Below the pieces are notes generated by a model, which was not told the DNA's origin, searched no databases, and saw only the letters and a list, made by a program, of their open reading frames with translations. The position numbers were made by a program, and so were the translations under genes. Below are positions 30,966-39,672 of a stretch of 64,000 bases of DNA, in pieces (within the stretch, counting starts at the first letter, position 1; each line of letters begins with the position of its first letter). Source of the stretch: Bacteroidia bacterium (GTDB taxonomy: Bacteria; Bacteroidota; Bacteroidia; Chitinophagales; Chitinophagaceae); the NCBI GenBank assembly GCA_030429205.1, contig JAUICZ010000001.1:186001-250000 (forward strand). Reading direction: 5' to 3'.

Positions 30966-32420
30966 ATGTCCCAAAAACATTATACATACATCCTCATTGC
31001 GATATGCATTGTAAGCAGACTACCACAATTATTAAATCATAACATAGCACTTGATGGTGATGAAGCCGTATGCGGATTGATGATCAAACACATACTCGCA
31101 GGCAAAGAGTTTCCGCTCTATTTCTATGGGCAAAATTATGGTTTCACTCTCTTTGAAAGCCTGATCAGCTTACCTTTTTGCGCGATTGGTGGTTTAAACA
31201 CATTTACGGTGAAGTTACCCATATTGCTCATGTGGACGGCAGGTGTAGTTGTTTTCTATAAAGCCTTAGTACACATAAATAACAGCAAGGCCATTATTCC
31301 TTTTGTTTTAGCCTTAATGCTGGCCACTACCCCGGCCTGGGCTGTTTGGAGCATGAAAGCCAGGGGAGGTTATCAAACGTCTTTTTTACTTTCATCAGTT
31401 ATCCTCTACTTACTGTTCAATAAAAAAACAGCAGAGGCTGTACTTATCTTCTTTTTTATTGGGTTGTTGTCTGTTATTATTTACGAAGCTCAAAAGCTAT
31501 GGTTAATGGGGCTTATACCCATCATTTTATACAAAATCATCGCCTTAAAGTCTGCTAAACATTTTATTGCGCTGCTATTAGGTTTGTCCGTGTCTGTTGG
31601 TGTGTTTTATGCTGTAATCGATCACTTTTCTGCACACAACCACTCTATTAATCAAGATATGGATGCTGCTTATAATAACCTGAGCAGGTTTTTGAATTAT
31701 ATGTTCGCTCATTTTAAAGGGAAGTATTATTTAGCAGAAATATATCCTGAAAACTTATTCACTGCCGCATCAGCATATATCTACATTGCCATTTACTTTT
31801 TATTGATCATTGGTCTTATATACTTCGTTTTTAAAAGAGCAAAAGATATTGGATTTTTTGTGGTATCCATTGTATCTGTCATTGCTACGATATTGGTCCC
31901 AAGTGCCTTTTCTCAATACATTGAACCAAGGTATTTGTTACCGCTATCGGGGTTTATGCTACTCTCCCTGCAGTTACTCATCAATAATGTCAGGTTTAAG
32001 AACGCCTATTCCATAGCCGCACTTGCCATTACAAGTATCAGTATTGTTGCTACCCTAACCTTCTGGAACTTCCCATCCGGCAAAATAACCCAAAGTGCTA
32101 TCGATGACATGATCCTACGTTTAAAAGAAAAGAATATCAAACACGTGTTTACTACCTATGCCGTTTTAAACAACCAGATCACATTCTATTCAAACGAAGA
32201 GGTCATAGCCAGAAACCAATGGCTACCCGGCAGGTACCCTCCATATACTAATAGCGTTAATCATGCCCGGGAAGAAGGAAAGCCACATGCGGTTGTTGGC
32301 TACCCATATTTGTACAACCACAATATCAAATTTGACTCTACATACACTTCTAAAGAATATTTTATTGGATTTAGCCCTGATCAAGCTGATTTAGAGCGTG
32401 CTTTCGGGTTTTACGAATAG
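30966..32420 (+). CDS. GT-C membrane glycosyltransferase (ArnT/PMT-like)
   Basis: A 484-aa membrane protein with about ten or more hydrophobic helices. After the first helix comes NIALDGDEAVCGLM, the acidic loop motif (D-x-D/E) of GT39/GT83-type enzymes that use polyprenyl-phosphate sugars. A soluble C-terminal portion (about residues 390-484, NQITFYSNEEVIARNQW) fits the periplasmic domain. It probably moves a sugar to a lipid, glycan or protein on the periplasmic face. Acceptor and sugar unknown. It is flanked by 168 nt without a gene upstream and FadN-like downstream. Confidence 0.78.
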   Translation: MSQKHYTYILIAICIVSRLPQLLNHNIALDGDEAVCGLMIKHILAGKEFPLYFYGQNYGFTLFESLISLPFCAIGGLNTFTVKLPILLMWTAGVVVFYKALVHINNSKAIIPFVLALMLATTPAWAVWSMKARGGYQTSFLLSSVILYLLFNKKTAEAVLIFFFIGLLSVIIYEAQKLWLMGLIPIILYKIIALKSAKHFIALLLGLSVSVGVFYAVIDHFSAHNHSINQDMDAAYNNLSRFLNYMFAHFKGKYYLAEIYPENLFTAASAYIYIAIYFLLIIGLIYFVFKRAKDIGFFVVSIVSVIATILVPSAFSQYIEPRYLLPLSGFMLLSLQLLINNVRFKNAYSIAALAITSISIVATLTFWNFPSGKITQSAIDDMILRLKEKNIKHVFTTYAVLNNQITFYSNEEVIARNQWLPGRYPPYTNSVNHAREEGKPHAVVGYPYLYNHNIKFDSTYTSKEYFIGFSPDQADLERAFGFYE

Positions 32421-32493
32421 TCTGTTAAGAAATATCTAAGCCTTGTGTATACGCGCCAGTTTTTACGTAAATTGTATATCCACAAGTAAGCAC

Positions 32494-34896
32494 ATGAACA
32501 GAGCGATCAAAAAAGTAGCCATTATAGGTAGTGGCGTGATGGGTAGCCGCATTGCAGCGCATTTTGCAGGCATTGGTGTACAGGTATTATTGCTGGATAT
32601 CATTCCGCGAGAGTTAACGGATGCAGATAAAGCAAAAGGGCTGGATGAAAACAGTAAAGTATGGCGCAACAGCATAGTTAACAGCGCATTGCAATCTACG
32701 TTAAAAGCAAAACCCAGTGCAGTATACACTCAAGAGGTAGCACACCTTATTACCACAGGTAATATTGATGACGATCTGCACAAGATTGCTGATTGCGACT
32801 GGGTAATGGAAGTTGTGATTGAAAGGCTGGATATTAAACAGCAGGTATTCGAGAAAATAGAACAATACCGCAAACCAGGCTCGCTGATCACGTCCAATAC
32901 ATCAGGAATACCTATACGCATGATGAGCGAGGGTCGCAGCGATGACTTTAAGCAACATTTTTGCGGTACGCACTTTTTTAATCCGCCACGTTATCTGCAA
33001 CTATTAGAGATCATACCTGCTCCGGATACACAACAAGAAGTGATAGACTTTTTGATGGAGTATGGCGATCGTCACTTAGGTAAAACAACCGTACTCTGTA
33101 AAGACACGCCTGCATTCATTGCGAACCGTGTGGGTGTTTTCGGATTCATGGCTGTATTCCATGCCATGCAAAAGTTGGGATTGAGCATAGATGAAACCGA
33201 TGCCTTAACGGGTCCGATCATGGGGCGACCAAAATCAGCGACCTTCCGTACAGGTGACGTTGTAGGCCTGGATACGTTGGTGCATGTGGCAAAGACATTA
33301 CCGGACAATGTTCCACACGACGAAGCAAAAGACATCTTCAACATACCACCATTTATAGAAAAGATGGTGGAGAATAAATGGCTGGGAGATAAAACCAAAC
33401 AAGGTTTTTATAAGAAAACAAAAGACGAACAGGGACAGACCGCAATACTTACCCTGCAACCCGACAGTATGGAATATGCTCCCAAACAAAGAGCAAAATT
33501 CGCTACGCTGGATGCCGCAAAACCAATAGACAACTTACACCAAAGATTAAAAGTATTGTATGCAGGTCAAGATAAAGCCGGTGAATTTTATAGAATGTTC
33601 CACCATATGCTATTTGCTTATGCCAGCAACCGCATACCTGAAATTGCAGATGAGCTATACAAAATAGACGATGCGCTAAAAGCAGGTTTTGGTTGGGAGA
33701 TAGGTGCTTTTGAAACATGGGATGTTTTAGGTGTAGCTAAGATAGTAGCGCAAATGAAAGCTGCGGGTAATGAGCCTGCTGCATGGGTGCAGGAAATGCT
33801 GGACGGAGGCTTTGAGACCTTCTACAAAACAGAAAACGGGGAGCGTAAATATTACGACATCAACAGCAAGTCTTACCAATTAATAGAAAGCAGTAAACAC
33901 TTCATCATACTCGATCATCTAGACGACAAAGTTGTTTGGGAAAATAGTGCTTGTAAACTATACGATATTGGCGATGATGTGGTGGCACTAAGCTGGAACA
34001 CGAAGATGAATAGCATTGGCGGTGAGGTACTGGCAGGTGTCAACAAAGCGGTAGCCATTGCAGAAGAAAGCTATAAGGGTTTAGTAATCGCTAATGGTAG
34101 CGACAAGTTCAGCGCAGGTGCCAATGTAGGTTTAATATTCATGTTTGCAGTAGAGCAAGAGTATGACGAGTTGGATATGGCTGTCAGGCAATTTCAGAAC
34201 ACCACTATGCGCTTAAGGTATAGTAGCGTACCTGTTGTGGTAGCACCACATGGCATGACACTGGGTGGTGGTTGTGAAATGTGTTTGCATGCTGATGCGG
34301 TACAGGCCGCAGCTGAAACTTACATAGGTTTAGTAGAGATGGGTGTTGGTTTAATACCCGGTGGGGGTGGCACCAAAGAAATGGTGTTACGCGCATCTGA
34401 CAGGAACATAAAAGAAGATGTAGAGCTGAATTACTTACAACAACTGTTCATCAACATAGGTACTGCAAAAGTAGCCACCTCTGCACATGAGAGCATAGAC
34501 ATGTCTATACTTAGAAATGGAACGGATGGTATTTCCATCAACCCCAACAGAAGAGTGTTGGATGCAAAAAGAAAAGTACTATCACTACACGAACAAGGCT
34601 ATACACAACCTGCACCACGTAACGATATAAAAGTTCAGGGGCGCAGTGGGCTAGGTGCTTTAATGGCCGGCATACATGGTATGTGGCGCGGGAAATACAT
34701 CAGCGACTATGATAAGTTTATTGCTGAAAAACTGGCACATGTTATGTGCGGTGGCGACCTGTCAGCACCTACCATGGTTAGCGAACAGTATTTACTAGAC
34801 TTGGAACGCGAAGCATTTTTAAGCCTTTGCGGACAAAGAAAAACTTTAGAAAGATTACAAAGTATATTGCAGACCGGTAAACCATTGAGAAACTAA
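32494..34896 (+). CDS. fadN: 3-hydroxyacyl-CoA dehydrogenase/enoyl-CoA hydratase fusion (FadN-like)
   Basis: An 800-aa beta-oxidation enzyme. The N-terminal half (about 1-400) is the dehydrogenase: KVAIIGSGVMGSRIAAHFAG binds NAD, with TSNTSGIPIRMM, FCGTHFFNPPRYLQLLEIIP (catalytic His) and KDTPAFIANRVGVFGF. The C-terminal half (about 440-800) is a crotonase-fold hydratase: VIANGSDKFSAGANVGLI and HGMTLGGGCEMCLHAD form the oxyanion hole. This order (dehydrogenase then hydratase) is that of Bacillus FadN and is opposite to E. coli FadB. Met at 32494 is chosen because the Rossmann strand follows; 17 upstream codons are not conserved-looking. A thiolase partner is not present here. Confidence 0.92.
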   Translation: MNRAIKKVAIIGSGVMGSRIAAHFAGIGVQVLLLDIIPRELTDADKAKGLDENSKVWRNSIVNSALQSTLKAKPSAVYTQEVAHLITTGNIDDDLHKIADCDWVMEVVIERLDIKQQVFEKIEQYRKPGSLITSNTSGIPIRMMSEGRSDDFKQHFCGTHFFNPPRYLQLLEIIPAPDTQQEVIDFLMEYGDRHLGKTTVLCKDTPAFIANRVGVFGFMAVFHAMQKLGLSIDETDALTGPIMGRPKSATFRTGDVVGLDTLVHVAKTLPDNVPHDEAKDIFNIPPFIEKMVENKWLGDKTKQGFYKKTKDEQGQTAILTLQPDSMEYAPKQRAKFATLDAAKPIDNLHQRLKVLYAGQDKAGEFYRMFHHMLFAYASNRIPEIADELYKIDDALKAGFGWEIGAFETWDVLGVAKIVAQMKAAGNEPAAWVQEMLDGGFETFYKTENGERKYYDINSKSYQLIESSKHFIILDHLDDKVVWENSACKLYDIGDDVVALSWNTKMNSIGGEVLAGVNKAVAIAEESYKGLVIANGSDKFSAGANVGLIFMFAVEQEYDELDMAVRQFQNTTMRLRYSSVPVVVAPHGMTLGGGCEMCLHADAVQAAAETYIGLVEMGVGLIPGGGGTKEMVLRASDRNIKEDVELNYLQQLFINIGTAKVATSAHESIDMSILRNGTDGISINPNRRVLDAKRKVLSLHEQGYTQPAPRNDIKVQGRSGLGALMAGIHGMWRGKYISDYDKFIAEKLAHVMCGGDLSAPTMVSEQYLLDLEREAFLSLCGQRKTLERLQSILQTGKPLRN

Positions 34897-34898
34897 TA

Positions 34899-35720
34899 GT
34901 GAGATCAATACGAAATATCACCATCTTAGTGATTGCGATGAATTGCCTATTAAACAATTCAGCTAGTAGTAAAACTATTACACAAAGTGAAGCAACACAG
35001 CAAATTTTGTCTTACATAAACAGGTTAGAGCAACTGAATTATGACAGACAAGAAAAAATTGGTATTAATCCATACGATAGTATACTATCGATAAACAATC
35101 AATTGAACAATTACCTTACATTTTTGAGTAAAAAGAACCCCGAAGTACTTTCAGAGCCTCTAACCTTTCCTGACAATAGCAATATTAAAGTAGTAACATC
35201 AAAAGACAAGAAACTGAGTATATACACTTGGGATACTTATACTGGCGGTTCTATGCATTACTTCAATAGCTATGCTGTGTACATTAGCAATACCAAAATA
35301 TTTTTACAGCCTATTTGTGTCGCATCTCCAAGAACTGGAGAAGAACCACCTCCCACTGGAGAGTTTTATAAAGAAATTTTTCAATTTAAATCAAAAGCGC
35401 AAACAGTCTATTTAACGTATGGTAATTCTATATTGTCTTCAAACTTAACATCCACTTCAGTTAGTGCATATCAGATCAAAAATGGTAGTTTGTCATCTGT
35501 AAATATTTTTTTTAAAGACGGCAAACCCACTTCAAGCATTGTGTACGAATATGATTACAAAACAAACTACGACTTAATGAACAGCAGGGAAAGGAGACAA
35601 CCACACATAAAACACAATAAGCTATTTATACCCACTACCATAGAAAAAAAGATGTTACCCGCATGGCAAGTTTATACATATACTAAAGGGAAATTAGTAT
35701 ATCAAAAAACCAGAATGTAG
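34899..35720 (+). CDS. Secreted protein of unknown function
   Basis: A 273-aa protein starting at GTG, two bases after fadN, with an N-terminal hydrophobic stretch (ITILVIAMNCLL) that looks like a signal peptide. The rest is hydrophilic with a TWDTYTGGSMHYFNSYAVY stretch and no motif I know. ATG at 34938 would cut into the signal peptide. Close spacing on both sides (2 and 4 nt) indicates a three-gene operon with fadN and the TPR protein. Confidence 0.7.
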   Translation: MRSIRNITILVIAMNCLLNNSASSKTITQSEATQQILSYINRLEQLNYDRQEKIGINPYDSILSINNQLNNYLTFLSKKNPEVLSEPLTFPDNSNIKVVTSKDKKLSIYTWDTYTGGSMHYFNSYAVYISNTKIFLQPICVASPRTGEEPPPTGEFYKEIFQFKSKAQTVYLTYGNSILSSNLTSTSVSAYQIKNGSLSSVNIFFKDGKPTSSIVYEYDYKTNYDLMNSRERRQPHIKHNKLFIPTTIEKKMLPAWQVYTYTKGKLVYQKTRM

Positions 35721-35724
35721 AACA

Positions 35725-37551
35725 GTGAGGAATTTTATAAAATATCTTTTGATAGCATATCTTGTTACAACTTTTTGCAACATTCAAACTACCTATGCAC
35801 AAACCAGTGCTATAATACAAGCGCAAACATACTACGACCTTGAGCAATACCAAGAAGCACTAGACGCTTTTGAGCAGCTATACAAAAAAGATAAAACGGC
35901 TAATGTCTACACAGGATATCTGAAAACATTACTGGCATTAAAAGAATACAAAAAAGCCGAAAAACTAGTCAACGATCAATTAAAGCGCAACCCGCACAGC
36001 CCTGTATATACTTTAGACATGGGTAACGTTTTTAAAGCATGGGGCAAAACAAAAAAAGGGAATGAGTTTTTTGAGATCGCTATCTCTTTACTGAACGGTG
36101 ACGACATGATAACGCAAATGGTGGCTAATAAGTTCGTTGCACTAAAAGAAGACGAATATGCTTTGATGGCTTACGAGCGTGCCGGAGAAATTCTACGTAA
36201 CAAGAACTTTTATAGCGGCCCCATGTCTGACCTGTACTTTAAAAAAGGAGACATAGACAATGGCATCGACGCGCTACTAAGAACCAATCGTAATTATTTT
36301 CACAACGGCATTAATGATGTAAAAACTACACTACTTGAGTACTTAGGTGATGACAAAAAGAAACTGGCGAAAGCACAAAAAGCCATTCTTAAAAAAATAA
36401 ACGAACAACCGGAGAACCCATATTATTCTGAGCTGCTGGTTTGGCTATACACACAGAAAAACGACTGGGAGGGAGCATTAATACAAGTGCGTGCATTAGA
36501 TATGCGATACAAAGAACAGGGAGAACGCTTACTTAGTTTTGCCAGATATGCAGTAAAAGAACAGAAAGAGAATTTTGCCCTCACTGTTTACGATGAGATA
36601 TTAGAAAGAGGTAAAGAATATCCATTATACACCTCTGTACTCAACGAAAAACTATCTGTACAGTTCAGAATTGTTGAGGACAATCCAAAGCGCAGTAAAG
36701 CAGACATAAAAAAGCTGGCGAAAGACTACCAGCAATTGCTGGATAGCTTCCCGGAGTTTTACGGTATGCAACCCCTGCAAGATTACGCTAAACTAGAAGC
36801 TCAATATGCCGACGATCCAGAAAAAGCCATTCAGCTTTTAGAACGCGCTATTAAGACGCCTAATACACGTAGACCATTTGTGGCAGAATGTAAACTAATG
36901 ATGGGCGACTATTTGATCTTGACAAATAAAATATGGGATGCATCTCTAGTATACAGTCAGGTACAAAAAGAGTTTCGCGAAGATATTTTAGGCGAAGAAG
37001 CACGTTATCGCAATGCAAAATTGGCCTACTATCGTGCAGACTTTGATTGGGCAAATATTCAATTAAACGTACTTAAAGCTTCTACATCAGAATTGATAGC
37101 AAATGATGCTTTGTACTTGTCTGTATTGATCACAGAGAACATACCACCCGATAGCAACTACACTGCATTGGAACGTTTTGCGCAAGCAGACCTTCTGATG
37201 TTTCAGAATAAAGATGAAGAAGCAGAAACAATGCTGGAAGACATAACCACCTCCTTTCCCGACCATCCGCTACAAGATGACATTTTTATGCAACGGGCTA
37301 AGCTGGCGCAAAAGCATGGCGATTATGAAACTGCTATTAAACACCTGCAACAAATACTTGCCACACATAAAGATGATGTATTAGCAGATGATGCGCTTTT
37401 TACAATGGCTAAGATATACGAGTCTTACTTAAACAATAAAGATGAAGCCGGGAAGCGCTACACCCAATTGATATTGGAGTACCCCGGCAGTACCTACGTA
37501 CAACTGGCAAGAAAAAAAGTAAAAGAACTAAATGCCGATATGAGTTTATAA
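35725..37551 (+). CDS. Secreted TPR protein
   Basis: A 608-aa protein starting at GTG, with a signal peptide (cleavage near TTYAQT, residue 26) followed by many tetratricopeptide-like repeats across its length, e.g. IIQAQTYYDLEQYQEALDAF, YLKTLLALKEYKKAEKL, KLAQKHGDYETAIKHLQQI and ALFTMAKIYESYLNNKDEAG. Such proteins scaffold complexes in the periplasm or at the outer membrane. The last part resembles the YbgF/BamD-type repeat set (QLILEYPGSTYVQLARKKV). The specific partner is unknown. It is the last gene of the fadN operon and is followed by a terminator. Confidence 0.85.
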   Translation: MRNFIKYLLIAYLVTTFCNIQTTYAQTSAIIQAQTYYDLEQYQEALDAFEQLYKKDKTANVYTGYLKTLLALKEYKKAEKLVNDQLKRNPHSPVYTLDMGNVFKAWGKTKKGNEFFEIAISLLNGDDMITQMVANKFVALKEDEYALMAYERAGEILRNKNFYSGPMSDLYFKKGDIDNGIDALLRTNRNYFHNGINDVKTTLLEYLGDDKKKLAKAQKAILKKINEQPENPYYSELLVWLYTQKNDWEGALIQVRALDMRYKEQGERLLSFARYAVKEQKENFALTVYDEILERGKEYPLYTSVLNEKLSVQFRIVEDNPKRSKADIKKLAKDYQQLLDSFPEFYGMQPLQDYAKLEAQYADDPEKAIQLLERAIKTPNTRRPFVAECKLMMGDYLILTNKIWDASLVYSQVQKEFREDILGEEARYRNAKLAYYRADFDWANIQLNVLKASTSELIANDALYLSVLITENIPPDSNYTALERFAQADLLMFQNKDEEAETMLEDITTSFPDHPLQDDIFMQRAKLAQKHGDYETAIKHLQQILATHKDDVLADDALFTMAKIYESYLNNKDEAGKRYTQLILEYPGSTYVQLARKKVKELNADMSL

Positions 37552-37552
37552 A

Positions 37553-37586
37553 AAGAAAGGCACCTTAAAAACAAGGCACCTTTCTT
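37553..37586. terminator. Bidirectional terminator
   Basis: AAGAAAGG pairs with CCTTTCTT, and inside it CCTT pairs with AAGG after a two-base mismatch. It lies between the TPR gene and the convergent type IX cargo gene. Confidence 0.65.
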
Positions 37587-37603
37587 AACCATTAAACTTA
37601 CAT

Positions 37604-39469
37604 TTACTTTGTAATAACCACCTTTTGGGTGTGAACTTTATTCTCTTTATCATCTACTATAGAGCATATATATACTCCTGAAGCATCTAACATAATACTA
37701 ACTTGTCCACTTGCTGTTTCCAAACTTTTCTCTACAATTACTCTACCTGTAACATCTGTAATAAAAATTGTCCCTGTACTACTATTAAACAAATTGTAAT
37801 CAATATTTACCACACCGTTTGAAGGGTTAGGATAAATATTAACCATACCATCACTATTCAACTCTTGAATAGTAGTTGCTCTTCCCGGCTTTAATATATC
37901 ACTTCCGCACAATACAAATATTTGTAAAAACTCATCAAACCCAACTAATAATAGTGGCTGCTGAGGGTTAATAGTGTTATCAAAGATGCCCAGTTCATAA
38001 TCAATAGCACTTACTGTTTCAATATTTACTGTTTCATCAGGATGTTCACAATCTACCTGACCATCTCCATCTGATGGCCAATAAGGAGCCTTTGTTACAG
38101 AATAAAAAATATCAGTTCCTCCATATGTTGTTCCATTTTCAACCTCTTCTCTGTATCCTACCATGTACAAATAACCATCATGATAATCCATATCCAATAT
38201 TGCCTCCTGATCTGGCACAATTTCCAGGGTTCTTGTAAAATCTACATTCAAAGATGAGATATCTGTTATTTCAGACAACCATGCATCACGCGGATAAGCT
38301 ATCCTATTCCCATTGAACTCCGGATCAAAACTAGTTGCACCCGGATTTTGTATCGTAAAAAAGTGGTTTTCTGTAACAGGATACATTGCTTTACAATTTG
38401 CAAATTGGTAAGGGAACCCAGTACCTCCGTCAATAGCCGGCAATGCCCATGTTTCTGCACTTGCTATATTAACGGTACTGCTGGTAAAAGGCACTCGTAC
38501 AATACCGTATGTAGAAGCATTCGGGTTATAATATTCATCATCAAGCAACGTAAGAATTATCAAATAATCATCAACACCATCATTACGTATCCATGCTTCT
38601 TCAGCCCTTTGGTCTATCAAATCGTAATCAACCCCATCAATTGAAAGTGTATATACTGGATTATAACCTACGCTCCACGCAACATTAGATGAACTATATG
38701 AAGTACCGGGTGTAAAGTATGTCATTGTAACATTATGTTTACCGTTACCATTTATTTCTCCAACTATCAAAACATCATCTCCATGCGCTACAACATCTCT
38801 AAATTCATCACTAACAGGACTCATTGCGACAGAACCGTTCATCCTGCGCTGATCCATTATACGATGATATCTTAGAGTTAAGTTTGGTTCAAAAACACTG
38901 AGGAAGCCACTTGATACACCCGCTACTTTATTGTATGTACCTACTGCTACTATATCACCATTAGTTAATTCGCAAACACCAAAGTAGTGTTCTCCACCAT
39001 CTGTTAATGCAGGAAAGCTATAGTCGCCTACCCAGCCTCCTGCACCATCAATTCGAGCAATAAAGGGCTGATTATTCTGGCTGGGGCTATTGGCTCGTCC
39101 GATAGTACCTACTACCACAACATCTCCATTTTGCGTAATGATCATGTCCGTAAGTATATCATTAGAGTTTACATCCGGTAACCCTAAAGGCAACTCCCAA
39201 AGTATAGTGCCATTTTTATCGACCTTGTATACAATAAAATGAGAACCATTAATATCTCCATTCACATCAAGGTCTGCTCTATATGCAGCAATTACCGCGT
39301 CACCGGTACCGTCTTTACATGCTCTTACCAATGTCCCCACTTCATCATTCCATGCTAATCCTACCGAACCCGGCGGTGAACTGTAAATATTGTGCCTGTA
39401 AGACCCTTGTGCATTTGCTGAAAATACTGTTGCTAAAACAACAGACATGCATAAAATAAATTTCTTCAT
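37604..39469 (-). CDS. Type IX-secreted protein with propeller-like repeats (621 aa)
   Basis: A signal peptide (MKKFILCMSVVLATVFSANA) is followed by repeated beta-rich blocks with NGDIVAVGT- and NGDVVVVGT-like strands (about residues 50-480), suggesting a beta-propeller. The C-terminus (about 545-621) is a type A sorting domain: VNIYPNPSNGVVNIDY, GTIFITDVTGRVIVEKSL, and VHTQKVVITK. The protein should cross the outer membrane by the Por (type IX) system and be anchored or released. It is a paralogue of the next gene (37604-39469 and 39673-41823 share block order and the ELTNGDIVAVGT/ELNNGNLAVVGT motif). Phased array B lies upstream. Confidence 0.87.
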   Translation of the reverse strand: MKKFILCMSVVLATVFSANAQGSYRHNIYSSPPGSVGLAWNDEVGTLVRACKDGTGDAVIAAYRADLDVNGDINGSHFIVYKVDKNGTILWELPLGLPDVNSNDILTDMIITQNGDVVVVGTIGRANSPSQNNQPFIARIDGAGGWVGDYSFPALTDGGEHYFGVCELTNGDIVAVGTYNKVAGVSSGFLSVFEPNLTLRYHRIMDQRRMNGSVAMSPVSDEFRDVVAHGDDVLIVGEINGNGKHNVTMTYFTPGTSYSSSNVAWSVGYNPVYTLSIDGVDYDLIDQRAEEAWIRNDGVDDYLIILTLLDDEYYNPNASTYGIVRVPFTSSTVNIASAETWALPAIDGGTGFPYQFANCKAMYPVTENHFFTIQNPGATSFDPEFNGNRIAYPRDAWLSEITDISSLNVDFTRTLEIVPDQEAILDMDYHDGYLYMVGYREEVENGTTYGGTDIFYSVTKAPYWPSDGDGQVDCEHPDETVNIETVSAIDYELGIFDNTINPQQPLLLVGFDEFLQIFVLCGSDILKPGRATTIQELNSDGMVNIYPNPSNGVVNIDYNLFNSSTGTIFITDVTGRVIVEKSLETASGQVSIMLDASGVYICSIVDDKENKVHTQKVVITK

Positions 39470-39512
39470 GATTAGTTTTTTTTAGTTGTTGAAATATTAA
39501 TCCGGATTCATA

Positions 39513-39520
39513 TAAAACTA
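39513..39520 (-). promoter_or_regulatory. -7-like box of the 621-aa cargo gene
   Basis: On the minus strand TAGTTTTA matches TAnnTTTG with one mismatch, 43 nt before the ATG. Array B begins 28 bp further upstream. The equivalent box at 41854-41861 is TAGCTTTA at nearly the same distance from array C. Confidence 0.45.
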
Positions 39521-39547
39521 GCTCTGATTAATATCTACTCAGTGTTT

Positions 39548-39602
39548 CATTCATTCAACATGCTGATTCGTTCATTGAATGTTACGTTTCATTCATTCAA
39601 CA
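39548..39602. repeat. 21-bp-phased 13-mer array B
   Basis: Three units start exactly 21 bp apart: CATTCATTCAACA at 39548, CGTTCATTGAATG at 39569 and CATTCATTCAACA at 39590. Spacers are eight bases. Units 1 and 3 are identical. Each is near-palindromic, and two helical turns separate them so that bound proteins would stack on one DNA face. The array sits upstream of the 621-aa cargo gene (minus strand). Confidence 0.75.
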
Positions 39603-39625
39603 ACCAATTTCATTTTATAGCACAT

Positions 39626-39656
39626 AAAAAAAGCGCCTTATTCAGGCGCCTTTTTA
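39626..39656 (-). terminator. Rho-independent terminator of the 716-aa cargo gene
   Basis: On the minus strand AGGCGC and GCGCCT-type arms (GCGCCT at 39633-39638, AGGCGC at 39644-39649) form a stem followed by seven T. It lies 17 nt after the stop at 39673. Confidence 0.75.
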
Positions 39657-39672
39657 AATCACTAAACCATAT